Shown here: one piece after another, positions 42,643 through 52,800 of the stretch
How the letters are laid out: the number at the start of each line of letters is the position of its first letter
Position numbering within the stretch: position 1 is the first letter of the stretch
Assembly: GCA_030425705.1 (NCBI GenBank)
Contig: JAUHZU010000002.1
Coordinates: 372,001-436,000, forward strand
DNA length: 64,000 bases
Direction: 5' to 3'
Source of the DNA: Phycisphaerae bacterium
GTDB lineage: Bacteria; Planctomycetota; Phycisphaerae; Phycisphaerales; Phycisphaeraceae
Made by a program: the position numbers and the translations under genes
Notes under the pieces: model-generated
Databases searched by the model: none
What the model was told of the DNA's origin: nothing
What the model saw: only the letters and a program-made list of their open reading frames with translations

Positions 42643-43611
42643 TCATACCGCCGGGTACTCTGGTTCCTTGCCGGCCAATACCGCGGCGACGTCGCGGACG
42701 ACCCCGCTCATGTTGCGCAGCGCCGTGTCGGTCCGGCTGGCGAGGTGGGGCAGCAGCCAGGCGTTGGGCAGGGCGTAGAGCGGCGCATCGGGCGCGGGCG
42801 GTTCGGGGTCGTGCACGTCCAGGATCGCGTGCGCCTCGGGGTGGTCGCGCAGCCAGCCCGCCAGCGCGTCGTGGTCGACAAGCATCCCCCGGGCCGCGTT
42901 GATGAGTAGCGCCCCGCTGCGGAACTGCGACAACGCCTCGGCATCGATCAGGTGCCGGTTGGTGGGTCGGCCGTCGGCGTGGAGGGTGACGATATCGCTG
43001 CGGGCGTAGAGGTCGGCGTGGTCGGTGAAGACAAAGGGCACCGTCGGCAGCGCCTCGCGGACCGCCGGCTCGGGGCGGACGTCGCAGCCCACGGTGTTCA
43101 TGCCCAGCCCGTGCGCGAGCGCGGCCATGCGCGTGCCGATCCGCCCCATGCCGACGATGCCCAGCGTCAGGTCGCTGAGTTGTCGGCCGACCTGAGTCTT
43201 GCGGAGGGTGTGGAACCGGTCGGCGGTGCTGCCGGCGGCGAGCGCGTCGGGTTCGCCGTGGCGCGGCCGGGGACGCACATGGTCGAGCATCAGCCCGAAG
43301 ACGTACTCGACGACGGCCTGGGTGTTCGCGTCGGGTGTGTATACGACACGCACGCCCCGCCGTCGGCAGGCCTCCAGGTCGAAGTTGTCCAGCCCGACGC
43401 CGGCCCGGCCGACGACGCGCAGCTTCGGCGCGGCCGAGAGCAGCGCGTCATCCACCCGCGTGTACGTGCGGACGACCAGCGCGTCGGCCCGCGCGAGCTG
43501 TTCAGTAAAACCCGGGTCGTCGTGGCCGCACCACACGACCTCGTGCTGCGTGCCCAGCCAGTCGGCGCATGCACGGTCCAGCGTCTCGGTAATCACCACG
43601 GTCGGCGGCAT
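42643..43611 (-). CDS. D-isomer 2-hydroxyacid dehydrogenase (SerA-like)
   Basis: 322 aa from ATG 43611. NAD-binding motif GIVGMGRIGTRMAALAHGLG, and catalytic-type R and E in LLINAARGMLVDHDAL and EPPAPDAPLY; the last His lies in LLPHLASRT. N-terminal VGRAGVGLDNFDLEACRRRG is typical of phosphoglycerate dehydrogenase. It lacks the C-terminal ACT regulatory domains, so it could be a simple PGDH or another hydroxyacid dehydrogenase. A GTG at 43653 right after the upstream stop would add 14 residues. Confidence 0.85.
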   Translation of the reverse strand: MPPTVVITETLDRACADWLGTQHEVVWCGHDDPGFTEQLARADALVVRTYTRVDDALLSAAPKLRVVGRAGVGLDNFDLEACRRRGVRVVYTPDANTQAVVEYVFGLMLDHVRPRPRHGEPDALAAGSTADRFHTLRKTQVGRQLSDLTLGIVGMGRIGTRMAALAHGLGMNTVGCDVRPEPAVREALPTVPFVFTDHADLYARSDIVTLHADGRPTNRHLIDAEALSQFRSGALLINAARGMLVDHDALAGWLRDHPEAHAILDVHDPEPPAPDAPLYALPNAWLLPHLASRTDTALRNMSGVVRDVAAVLAGKEPEYPAV

Positions 43612-43653
43612 CGGGCCCCTCGCACTCGGCAGAACAACAACAAAACGGCTCAC

Positions 43654-44358
43654 TCACCGCTGGCGGCGGTACCACGGCTGGCCCTTCTCACGCAGGCGCT
43701 CCAGCTCCGCGATCAGGTCCTGGACCCGGCTCGCGCGGTCATTGACCCGGCTCAGCTCGCGCTCCAGCTCGGCCTTCTCCTGGCGCGTTTCGCGCGTCTC
43801 CGGCACGCCGCGGTTCAGCTCCAGGTAGTCCCGCAGCGTCTGCTGCGCCTCGGTCCGCTCGGCGGCGACGGCTTCGAGCTCCTTGCCCAGCCCCAGCAGC
43901 GCGACCTCGATCCGCCCCTGGAACCGCGACTCCGCCGACGCCAGGAACGCCTCGGCCAGCTGCTCGGCCAGCGCGACCGCCTGCGCCTCGTCCCTGCCCT
44001 CGCCGCGCGCTACCCAGAAGCGCACCCGCCCGCTGCCCGGCAGCACCTCGCAGACCAGCGCGTCGCCCAGGCCCTGCGCGTCGGGCAGTGTGACCAGGAT
44101 CGGCTGCACCGCGCCGAGCACGTCCGCGTCGGTGAGCGGCGGGTCCTCGATCGCGTTGAGCGCCGGCAGCGTCTCGTGCGAGCGCACATGGATGAGCACC
44201 ACGCCCGCCTCGGGCACGACCGGGCCCTCCGGCGTTTCTTCGGCCGGGCCGCCGGCCTCGGGCTCGGGCGCTTGGGACGACGGCTTGCCGCAGCCGGGCG
44301 ACACGAGCAGCGCCAGCAGCAACGCCCAAGCGCCCAGGGTCTGCGTGATCGGTTTCAT
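43654..44358 (-). CDS. Coiled-coil lipoprotein, unknown function
   Basis: 234 aa. Lipobox SPGC near residue 23, then a Pro/Glu linker. A beta-rich segment (VVLIHVRSHETLPALNAIED, ILVTLPDAQGLGDALVCEVL) is followed by a long coiled coil (about 135-230: SRFQGRIEVALLGLGKELEA, ETRQEKAELERELSRVNDRA). The topology, a beta domain plus helical hairpin, recalls Wzz or other polysaccharide co-polymerase periplasmic parts but lacks the second membrane helix. Probably in one unit with the dehydrogenase downstream (42 nt). Confidence 0.74.
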   Translation of the reverse strand: MKPITQTLGAWALLLALLVSPGCGKPSSQAPEPEAGGPAEETPEGPVVPEAGVVLIHVRSHETLPALNAIEDPPLTDADVLGAVQPILVTLPDAQGLGDALVCEVLPGSGRVRFWVARGEGRDEAQAVALAEQLAEAFLASAESRFQGRIEVALLGLGKELEAVAAERTEAQQTLRDYLELNRGVPETRETRQEKAELERELSRVNDRASRVQDLIAELERLREKGQPWYRRQR

Positions 44359-44414
44359 CGCGGGGTCTCCGGGTGTCGGTCGCATGATAGCTCGCGCGTG
44401 CGCGGCGCGCCTGC

Positions 44415-44420
44415 TACAAT
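44415..44420 (+). promoter_or_regulatory. -10 element (TACAAT) of the methyltransferase gene
   Basis: Nine nt separate TACAAT from the ATG at 44430; near-leaderless. Confidence 0.5.
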
Positions 44421-44429
44421 CGGCCGCGC

Positions 44430-45398
44430 ATGAGCAAGACCCGCCCCAAACAAGCCAAAACACCCACGAAAAAGCGGGTGAAGCCGGCGCGTCCCGCCGC
44501 CGACACCGCTGCCCCGCCGCGCGACACGATCGTGTGCGGCGACTGCATCGCGCAGATGGCCGGCTGGCCCGAAGGCAGCGTGGACCTGGTCTTCGCCGAC
44601 CCGCCCTACAACATCGGCTTCAAGTACGACCAGTACCAGGACACCCTCGACTGCGACAAGTACATCGCATGGACGAAGGACTGGATCGACGGCGCGACGC
44701 GCATGCTCAAGCCCAGCGGGTCGATGTACATCCTCATCGGAGACGAGTACGCGGCCGAGACACGGATGCACCTCAAGGAGCTGCAGAAGCAGGGCAAGCT
44801 GCTGTTCCGCAACTGGATCATCTGGCACTACACGTTCGGCCAGCGGTGCAAGGCGAAGTTCAACCGCAGCCACGCGCACCTGTTCTACTGCGTCGGCAGC
44901 GCGGCGGTGAACCCGAAGACCGGCAAGCCCCGCGCGAACCTGACCAAGGACCCGCCGTTCACCTTCAACTACGACGAAGTGGCCGTGCCTTCGGCGCGGA
45001 TGACGACGTACAACGACGCCCGCCAGAACCCCAAGGGCAAGCTCCCCGACGACACGTGGGTGCTGAAGTTCCCCGCGATGGAGGACTGGCACACCCGCCC
45101 GCAGAGCGCGGCCGAGGAAGGCAACTTCGACGTCGGGTGGGACACGTGGTACCAGTCGCGGCTGGCGGGCACGTTCAAGGAGCGCGAGCAGTGGCACCCC
45201 TGCCAGCTCCCCGAGGCGCTGCTCGAGCGGATCATCCGGTGCTCGTCGGACCCCGGCGACCTGGTGTTCGACCCCTTCGCGGGCAGCGGCACGACCCTGG
45301 CCGTCGCCCACAGGCTCGGCCGGTCCTGGCTGGGGTGCGAGCTGAGCGCGGACTACCGCAAGCGGGCGCTCAAGCGCATCGCGCAGTCCGCCCCGTAA
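44430..45398 (+). CDS. DNA (adenine/cytosine amino) methyltransferase, beta class, orphan
   Basis: 322 aa. Catalytic motif IV DPPYN at 57-61 comes before the SAM motif FDPFAGSGTTLAVAHRLG near residue 280, the order of the beta class (HinfI/CcrM group). A basic, Pro/Ala/Lys-rich N-terminus of 30 residues precedes it. No restriction enzyme gene adjoins, so it is probably a solitary regulatory or maintenance methylase. The target sequence cannot be read from the gene. Confidence 0.93.
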   Translation: MSKTRPKQAKTPTKKRVKPARPAADTAAPPRDTIVCGDCIAQMAGWPEGSVDLVFADPPYNIGFKYDQYQDTLDCDKYIAWTKDWIDGATRMLKPSGSMYILIGDEYAAETRMHLKELQKQGKLLFRNWIIWHYTFGQRCKAKFNRSHAHLFYCVGSAAVNPKTGKPRANLTKDPPFTFNYDEVAVPSARMTTYNDARQNPKGKLPDDTWVLKFPAMEDWHTRPQSAAEEGNFDVGWDTWYQSRLAGTFKEREQWHPCQLPEALLERIIRCSSDPGDLVFDPFAGSGTTLAVAHRLGRSWLGCELSADYRKRALKRIAQSAP

Positions 45399-45522
45399 GG
45401 TGGGCTCGAATCTTTTTTCAAAAACCCGAATACCTGTTGGAACAAGGAACGGCCCGGCGGTGTTTCCCCCCTGCCGAACGATGGTTCGGACGGCACACAC
45501 CCCCCACCCCCGGAGCAACACC

Positions 45523-46068
45523 ATGCCACGTATCCAACCCCTCGACCCTTCCGACGCGACCGGCCAGGCCCACGACCTCTTCGAGGCGATCCAGGGCAAG
45601 ATCGGGATGGTCCCCAACCTCTACCGCACGCTGGGGCAGGCCCCGACCGTGCTCTCGGGCCTGCTGTCCCTGAAGGGCGAGCTGGACAAGGGCACGCTCT
45701 CCCCGGCCGACAAGGAGCGGATCGCCCTCGCCGTCGGGCAGTCCAACGGCTGCGACTACTGCGTCGCCGCGCACACGATGATCGGCAAGGGCGCCGGGCT
45801 CAACGAGGCGGAGACGCTCGCCGCCCGCCAGGGCGAGTCGGACGACCCACGGTCGCAGGCGATCCTGTCGCTGACCCGGGCCATCCTCGAACGCGAGGGC
45901 TTCGTCACCGACGAGCAACTCGCCGCGGCCCGCGAGGCCGGCCTGACCGACGCGGTCGTCCTCGAGGTGGTCGGGCAGGTGATCCTGAACTTCTTCACGA
46001 ACTTTACCAACCACGTCGCCGAGACCACGGTCGATTTCCCCGCCGCCCCGCAGCTTCAGCCGGCGTAA
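45523..46068 (+). CDS. AhpD-like carboxymuconolactone decarboxylase family protein
   Basis: 181 aa. All-helical AhpD fold with redox motif CDYCVAAHTMIGKGAGL, as in alkylhydroperoxidase-like proteins where CxxC plus a nearby His and Glu catalyse thiol reduction. N-terminal DPSDATGQAHDLFEAIQGKI and GMVPNLYRTLGQAPTVLSGL are family signatures. Likely a small antioxidant enzyme. Shine-Dalgarno CGGAG is upstream. It converges with the 46132 gene on a shared hairpin. Confidence 0.9.
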   Translation: MPRIQPLDPSDATGQAHDLFEAIQGKIGMVPNLYRTLGQAPTVLSGLLSLKGELDKGTLSPADKERIALAVGQSNGCDYCVAAHTMIGKGAGLNEAETLAARQGESDDPRSQAILSLTRAILEREGFVTDEQLAAAREAGLTDAVVLEVVGQVILNFFTNFTNHVAETTVDFPAAPQLQPA

Positions 46069-46094
46069 GCACGACGCCCATACCCCTTACGCCA

Positions 46095-46129
46095 CACGGA
46101 CACCCCGCCCAATGCGCGGGGCGTCTGTG
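46095..46129. terminator. Shared hairpin between convergent genes
   Basis: 14-bp stem CACGGACACCCCGC (46095-46108) / GCGGGGCGTCTGTG (46116-46129) with one G-U pair and one mismatch. No strong T tract on either strand. Confidence 0.55.
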
Positions 46130-46131
46130 CG

Positions 46132-48762
46132 TTAGTCGCGGTTGAGGTCGACGATGCGCAGGTTCCGGAACCGCACGAGCATGTCCTGCCCGCCGTGGAG
46201 CTGCAGGGCGAAGTGGCCTTCGCTCCGGCCTTGCGGGTCGTCGATCTCGGAAACGACCATGCCGTTGACCTCGACCTTGATGCGCGTGCCGACGCAGGTG
46301 AGGCGGACGTGGTTCCACCGGCCGGGCTCGAACCAGCGCTCGGCCTCCTCGGGGTCGGGCTGGGCGACCCAGCCCCGGCCGGACGTCTCGTACAGCCCGC
46401 CGGGCACCACCTCATCGACCTCGACCTGGAAGCCGGCGATGCCGACGGCGGAGTCCTGCGGCTCGCTGCGGAAGTAGAAGCCGCTGTTGCCTTTGATGAC
46501 CTGGTAGTCGTACTCGGCGATGAAGTCGGCGTAGGTGTCGTCGGAGACGAGCAGGCCGTGGCGGGATTCGCTGGCGTCGGACCGGCCGACGATGCAGCCG
46601 TCCTCGACGGCCCAGGTGCCGCCGGGCTTCGCGTGCCAGCCGCTGAGGTCCGTGCCGTTGAACAGGGCGCGGGCGAACCCGTCGTCGGGCAGGGGGCGCT
46701 GGTGGAAGGTGTACCAGGCCTCGGCGGACCAGAGCGCTTCGCCGGAGTCAGACGCGAGGTCGGTCTGGAAATGGACCACATGATTCGGCTCGACACCGGG
46801 CACAACCAGGCGCACGGTCCGCCGATCGCGCGAGGCGGTGGCCTCGGCGACGTGCAGCCGGTGGTTGTTGACCTTCGGCCCGCCGTAGTTCTCGGTGGGG
46901 GCGTAGGTCCAGGTCCGCAGGGTGTAGTTCTCGAGGTCTTCGAGCTGGTCCTCGGGGACGGGGTGGGTGAAGCGGACGGTGAACCCGTCGTGGGTGGCGT
47001 GGATCGCGTGGATCTCGAACGCGGTCCCGCCGGTCGGCCGGAGGCGTTGGAGCCCGAACTGCCGTCCGCGCCAGGACCAGTTGCCGCCGCTGCCCATCTG
47101 CGCGGTGTAGATCGCGCCGTCGGGCCCCCACAGGATGCGCTGTACGCCGGCGGTGAAGCCCTGGCTGAAGCGGAAGACCGTGCCCTGCCACGTGCCGTTG
47201 ACCTGTTCGAGCTGGACCCGGCGGATGCCGCCGCCGGTGAGCTCGCCCAGGTAGAGCTGCCCGGCGAACGGGCCGTCGTCGATCAGGACGGGGTTGGTCG
47301 GGGAGTTGCTGATTTCGGACTGCGGCAGGTAGACGGCCGGGGGTGTAGGCGGGTACGCGCTGTGCAGCGCGGGCACGCCGCCGTCGGGGAAGAAGTCGCT
47401 GGTCGCCTCGGTGTTGTTGTAGTGGCCGTAGAAGTGGCCGCGTCGGACGTGGTAGAGGGAGTTGGCGGGGTTCCAGGCGCCCTGGTTGTCGGAGACCAGG
47501 AGGATGCATTCGGGCCCGATGCCGACGCCGTTGGGCGTGCGGAACCCGCCGGCGATGTAGCCGACTTCGCCGGTGGTGTCGTCGATGCGGACCATGCACC
47601 CGCGGGTCTCGGGGTTGGGCCCGTTGAGCCCGGCGATGCGTCCGCGGACGTTGTCCGCCTCGATCTGGTTGTTGAAGTAGATCGAGGTCGATAGCGCGAG
47701 GTAGAAGTACCCGTCGTGGTGCGCGATCCCGAACGTGAAGTGGTGGTAGTTGTCGCTGATCCAGCCGGACGCGAAGGTCGTGCGCTGGTCGGGGATGCCG
47801 TCGCCGTCGGTGTCGGTGTACCGGTAGAGGGCCTCGCGATCGCAGACGTAGAGCGCGCCGTCGTGCCAGAGCGCACCGCAGGGGTCGTGGAGCGCGTCGT
47901 CGAGGGTGACGACTTCGATGTTGGCGGTGTCGACGCGGTCGTTGCCGACGATGTCCTTGAGCACGAGCAGCCGGCCGTTGTACTGCTCGCGGAAGACGCC
48001 GTTGTTCGCCGGGGCGAACTCGGTGACCGCGAGATGCCCGGCCGGGAGGATGGCGGCCGCGCCGCAGCGCAGGTTCACCCCGTCGGGCATGAGGTTCTCG
48101 ACGGCCCAGCCGGGGTGTACGCCCTCCAGCGGCGCACCCGTGCCCGGGCGGATGGCCACGCCCTCGACCAGGATGCGCTTACGGCCCTCCGCGGTCGGGC
48201 GCTCGTCCAGCGCTTCGGTGAACAGGACGTCCGCAGGCACCGTGCTGAACCCCGTGTCCCCCGGGCGACGCCACTGCAGCCGCAGTTCCTGCCCGCCGGC
48301 CTGCTCGAACATGCGCAGGCGCAGCACGTGGTCGCCGGCCGCGAGCTCGGCCGTGCCGTCCTTCGCGGTCGGCGGGTGGATGCCGTCGTGGTTGATGACC
48401 TGCTCGCCGTCCAGGTGCAGCACCGCGCCGTCGTCGGCGATGAGGCGGAAGGTGTAGACGCCCGGCTCGGCGATGCGCAGCACGCCGTCGGCATGGAGCA
48501 GGAACCGGTCCGTCAGCCCGCCGAAGGCCTGGTCGCCTTCGTAGTCGATCGTCGCCCGCACCTCGCTGATGTTGGGCAGTTGTCCGTCGGCCAACTCGGG
48601 CAGCTCACGCAGGTCAACGCCCAGGTCGTAGAGGCGGATCGCGACGCCCGGCTCGAGGACCGGCTCGCCCTCGGCCGCGCGGGACGGTGAGACCGGGAGC
48701 CACACCAGACCGAGCAGAAGGACGGCCGCGGTCCGGCGGATCACACATCGGGGGCTGGGCAT
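46132..48762 (-). CDS. Secreted PA14 / beta-propeller / DUF1080 multidomain protein
   Basis: 876 aa. Signal peptide TAAVLLLGLVWLPVSPSRAA. PA14-type carbohydrate-binding domain at about 65-185 (YTFRLIADDGAVLHLDGEQV). A propeller-like region of the type common in planctomycetes follows at about 195-560 (FGIAHHDGYFYLALSTS, GHFYGHYNNTEATSD). The C-terminal domain, about 680-876, is DUF1080/3-keto-disaccharide hydrolase-like (LFNGTDLSGWHAKPGGTWAV, YQVIKGNSGFYFRS). Likely degrades or binds a polysaccharide outside the cell. Shine-Dalgarno AGGAG. A lone gene with an RBS-driven start. Confidence 0.87.
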   Translation of the reverse strand: MPSPRCVIRRTAAVLLLGLVWLPVSPSRAAEGEPVLEPGVAIRLYDLGVDLRELPELADGQLPNISEVRATIDYEGDQAFGGLTDRFLLHADGVLRIAEPGVYTFRLIADDGAVLHLDGEQVINHDGIHPPTAKDGTAELAAGDHVLRLRMFEQAGGQELRLQWRRPGDTGFSTVPADVLFTEALDERPTAEGRKRILVEGVAIRPGTGAPLEGVHPGWAVENLMPDGVNLRCGAAAILPAGHLAVTEFAPANNGVFREQYNGRLLVLKDIVGNDRVDTANIEVVTLDDALHDPCGALWHDGALYVCDREALYRYTDTDGDGIPDQRTTFASGWISDNYHHFTFGIAHHDGYFYLALSTSIYFNNQIEADNVRGRIAGLNGPNPETRGCMVRIDDTTGEVGYIAGGFRTPNGVGIGPECILLVSDNQGAWNPANSLYHVRRGHFYGHYNNTEATSDFFPDGGVPALHSAYPPTPPAVYLPQSEISNSPTNPVLIDDGPFAGQLYLGELTGGGIRRVQLEQVNGTWQGTVFRFSQGFTAGVQRILWGPDGAIYTAQMGSGGNWSWRGRQFGLQRLRPTGGTAFEIHAIHATHDGFTVRFTHPVPEDQLEDLENYTLRTWTYAPTENYGGPKVNNHRLHVAEATASRDRRTVRLVVPGVEPNHVVHFQTDLASDSGEALWSAEAWYTFHQRPLPDDGFARALFNGTDLSGWHAKPGGTWAVEDGCIVGRSDASESRHGLLVSDDTYADFIAEYDYQVIKGNSGFYFRSEPQDSAVGIAGFQVEVDEVVPGGLYETSGRGWVAQPDPEEAERWFEPGRWNHVRLTCVGTRIKVEVNGMVVSEIDDPQGRSEGHFALQLHGGQDMLVRFRNLRIVDLNRD

Positions 48763-48860
48763 CGATTCGCTCCTGTTGTCGTTGGCGGGTGCACTGGCCT
48801 GACGGGCCGGGCGGCTGCCATGTTACCGCCTGTGCCCAGAGCGGCCCGGGCGCAAGCGAA

Positions 48861-48882
48861 CAGGGGCCGGCGAAGGCCCCTG
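48861..48882 (-). terminator. Hairpin terminator of the 48919 PEP-CTERM gene
   Basis: CAGGGGCC/GGCCCCTG with a 6-nt loop, followed on the minus strand by TTCGCTTG. Confidence 0.6.
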
Positions 48883-48918
48883 CTGGGAACTCAGCACGTT
48901 GTTATGAGGTGGTACGGC

Positions 48919-49689
48919 TCAGCGGCAACGCCGACGCATCAAGAACGCGCCCGCGAGGGCGAGCAGCGCCGCGCTGCCCGGCTCGGGCACGTCGGGCACA
49001 ACCCGGTCGCCGACCGTGAACAGCCAGTCCGAGTCGTAGGCGTGGGGGAACTGCTCGGGCGGTCCCTGGATGCCGCTGCGCTCGGGGTTGTCGTGGATGA
49101 CCGGCGCGTGGTTGAGCCAGCCCCAGCCGGAGACGCCCGGCTCGCCGCGGTGGCCGGCGTCGTTGTCCTCATCGCCGAGGCGGAAGCTGAAGGGCATGCC
49201 GCCGCCCTCGTCCTGCAGCCAGAAGTCGGTCCCGTTGCCGAAGAGCGCGGTGATCGTGCCCCAGTGGTCGGCCGGGTCCGGGCCGGTGGTCCAGTAGTCG
49301 TCGTCGCCGGGCACGGTCTCGTAGAACGCGTAGGTGAAGTCGACCGCCCAGAGCCCCGACCAACTCGCCGCGTAGCCGTCGCCCTCGTTGAGCCCGCCGT
49401 AGACCGTGCCGAAGATGCGGATGGTCGTGGGTCCGAGGTCCATGTACATGGCCGAGGCGTCGTGGTCGAAGTCGAAGGTGTAGATGTCGTGGTTGGGGGA
49501 GACATCGACCAGTTCGTCCAGCCGCAGGCCGTACGGCGGCGGCGCGGCGAAGGCGGCGTCGTGGTTGTGCAGTTCGTACAGCCCGGGATCCAGGCCGTCG
49601 GGATTGGCGACCCCGGCGAGGGCGGGCGCATAGGAACAGGAGACGACAGACGTCAAGGCCGCCGAGCGGAGGATGCTGCGGGGGTTCAT
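48919..49689 (-). CDS. PEP-CTERM secreted protein, unknown function
   Basis: 256 aa. Signal peptide RSAALTSVVSCSYAPALAGV. A central beta-sandwich-like, Asp/Gly/Tyr/Trp-rich domain (HNHDAAFAAPPPYGLRLDEL, TFDFDHDASAMYMDLGPTTI). The C-terminus VPEPGSAALLALAGAFLMRR is a PEP-CTERM signal nearly identical to that at 30858-31742, so the same exosortase system should handle both. Shine-Dalgarno GGAGAAG. No family recognised for the central domain. Confidence 0.82.
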   Translation of the reverse strand: MNPRSILRSAALTSVVSCSYAPALAGVANPDGLDPGLYELHNHDAAFAAPPPYGLRLDELVDVSPNHDIYTFDFDHDASAMYMDLGPTTIRIFGTVYGGLNEGDGYAASWSGLWAVDFTYAFYETVPGDDDYWTTGPDPADHWGTITALFGNGTDFWLQDEGGGMPFSFRLGDEDNDAGHRGEPGVSGWGWLNHAPVIHDNPERSGIQGPPEQFPHAYDSDWLFTVGDRVVPDVPEPGSAALLALAGAFLMRRRCR

Positions 49690-49807
49690 TTTGCTTCTCC
49701 AGGCCGAGAAGGAGGGGTTCGATCCGGGAGTCTCACAACTATTTTATCGACGTCCGCGTTATCCACCAACAAAAATGTGTGCGGGTCGCGCGGCCGACGA
49801 CCGGGCC

Positions 49808-49813
49808 TATAAT
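49808..49813 (+). promoter_or_regulatory. -10 element (TATAAT) of dnaE
   Basis: Consensus TATAAT, 57 nt before the dnaE ATG. No clear -35 at 16-18 bp. Confidence 0.6.
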
Positions 49814-49870
49814 CGCGGTTGAACCCCGACCGCCCTCCCCCGCCCTCCCCCCCGCCCGAGACCGCCACGG

Positions 49871-52800
49871 ATGGCCGACGCTACGCTCCAGTCCAAGTTC
49901 GTCCACCTGCACCTGCACAGCCAGTACTCGCTGCTGGACGGGGGCAACCGGCTGGACCGGCTGGTCAAGCACGTCAAAGCCCAGGGCATGGACGCGGTCG
50001 CGGTGACCGACCACGGCAACCTGCACGGCGCGGTGGAGTTCTACAACCTCGCGAAGCAGGAGGGCGTCAAGCCGATCCTCGGCATCGAGGCCTACGTCGC
50101 CCCCGATGTCGGCGGACGATCCAGCGACCGCACCAACCGCGAGTTCACCGGGGTCAGCGACGGCGGGTTCCACCTGGTCCTGCTCGCGGAGAACAACGCC
50201 GGCTGGGCCAACCTGCTCAAGCTCTCGTCCGACGCGTTCATCAACGGCTTCTACTTCAAGCCCCGCATGGACAAGACCACGCTCGCGCAGTGGGCCGACG
50301 GGCTCATCGCGATCAACGGGCACCTGGGCTCGTCCGTCGCCTACCACCTGGTCAAGTACCACCGCGACCGTGACCCGTCGCACTACCAGCGCGCGAAGCA
50401 GGAAGCGCTCTGGCACAAGGAGCTGTTCGGCACGAACGACGCCGGCGAGCCGCGGTTCTACCTCGAGATGCAGCGGCACGAGGAGAAGCTGCAGGACGAG
50501 ATCAACCCGTACCTCAAGCAGCTCGCCGCGGAGCTGGACATCCCGCTGGTCTGCGACAACGACGCGCACTTCATGACCGCGGACGACTGGGACGCGCACG
50601 ACACGCTGTGCTGCATCTCGATGGGCAAGGTCAAGCACGACGACAACCGCCTGCACTACCCCAAGGACCTGTACGTCAAGAGCCCGGCCCAGATGATCGA
50701 GGCGTTCGCCGACACGCCCGAGGCCGTCGCCAACACCGTCCGGATCGCCGAGCGGTGCAACGTCGAGCTGGACTTCGGCGCGAACTACGCGCCGGTGGTG
50801 AACCCGGTCTTCGGCAAGCGGCTGCAGGCCCTGCTCGACGCTGGCGTGTCCCCGGAGCAGCTCCCGCTGGAGTTCGAGAGCGACGAGGCGGTCGGCTCGA
50901 ACCGCTGGCTCAAGGACTTCTGCGCCCAGATCGTCGTCGAGCCGGTGAAAGAAGGGGCCGGGGCCGACGAAAAAGACAACGCCAAGACCCTCACCCGCGA
51001 CGAACTCGAGCAGCACTGCGACCTCGCGCTGCGGCTGCTCTGCGAGGCCGGGCTCGTCTGGCGCTACGGCACGAAGGGCATCACCCCCGCGATCCGCGAA
51101 CGGCTCGAACGCGAGCTGCAGATCCTCAGCGACAAGCGCATCAGCGCCTACTTCATCATCGTCTGGGACTTCGTCAACTACGGCCGGCAGAACGACATCC
51201 CCTGCAACGCCCGCGGCTCGGGTGTCGGCACGATGACCGGCTACGTCATGGGGCTCAGCAACGCCTGCCCGGTCGAGTACGGCCTGCTCTTTGAGCGCTT
51301 CACCGACCCGGACCGCTCCGAGTACCCCGACATCGATATCGACATGTGCCAGGACGGCCGGGGCGACATCCTCCGCTGGGTCCGCGAGAAGTACGGCTAC
51401 GTCGCGCAGATCATCACCTTCGGCACGCTCAAGGCCCGCGCCGCGATCCGCGACGTCGGCCGGGTCCTCGACATGCCCCTGCCCGAGGTCGACAAGGTCT
51501 GCAAGCTCGTCGGCGACGGGCTCAAGACCACGCTCGACTCGGCGCTCACCCAGGAGCCGGACCTCCGCAAGCTCTACGACGACAGCCCGATGGTCCGCGG
51601 CGTCTACGACACCGCCCGCAAGCTCGAGGGCATGGCCCGGCACGCGGGCGTCCACGCCGCGGGCGTCATCGTCGCGACCCAGCCGCTGGACAACATCTGC
51701 CCGCTCTACAAGCCCCCCGCCCAGGACGACCAGATCGTTACGCAGTGGGACGGGCCGACCTGCGAGAAGATGGGCCTGCTGAAGATGGATTTCCTCGGGC
51801 TACGCACGCTCTCGATCATCGAGCGCGCCAAGCTGCTCATCGGCCGGGACTTCACCCACAAGCAGGTCTTCGAGGCCGTCAAGCCAGCGCCCGGCAGTAC
51901 GCAGCTCGAGGGCGCGGACCCGGACGACCCCGCCTACCACCCGCTGGACCTCGAACGGCTCAAGTACGACGACCCCCGCGTGCTCGCGCTGTTCGAACGT
52001 GGCGAGACCGCCGGCGTGTTCCAGTTCGAGTCCGGCGGGATGCGCAACCTGCTCATGGCGATGAAGCCCGACCGGCTGGAAGACCTCATCGCCGCCAACG
52101 CGCTCTACCGCCCCGGGCCGATGGAGCTCATCCCCAACTACAACAACCGCAAGCACGGACGGGAGCAGGTCCCCGCCGTCCACGACATCGTCGACTCGCT
52201 CACCTCCGAGACCTACGGCATCATGGTCTACCAGGAGCAGGTGATGCAGGTCATCAACCAGCTCGGCGGCATCCCCCTCCGCCAGGCCTACACGATCATC
52301 AAGGCGATCAGCAAGAAGAAAGAGAAGACGATCAACGCCGCCCGCGCCGACTTCGTCAAGGGCGCCAAGGAGATCAACAACGTCGCCGAGAAGGTCTCGG
52401 CCGAGCTGTTCGACCTCATCCTCAAGTTCGCGGGCTACGGCTTCAACAAGTCGCACTCGACCGGCTACGCCATCGTCGCGTACCAGACCGCCTACCTTAA
52501 GACCCACTTCCCGCTGCAGTACATGGCCGCGGTCCTGACCTACGAATCGGGCAACACCGACAAGGTCATCGAGTACATCGACGAGTGCAAGAAACTGCTC
52601 TTGCCCAACGGCAAGCGCGGCGTCGAGGTCAAGCCCCCGGACATCAACCTCTCGCAGGTCGCGTTCAGCGTGGTCTTCGGCGAGGACGCGCCCAAGACCC
52701 CGAACACCGGGCACATCCGCTTCGGGCTCCACGCGGTCAAGGGCGTCGGCGAGAAGGCGATCCAGTCGATCGTCGACGAGCGGGAGAAGAACGGGCCCTA

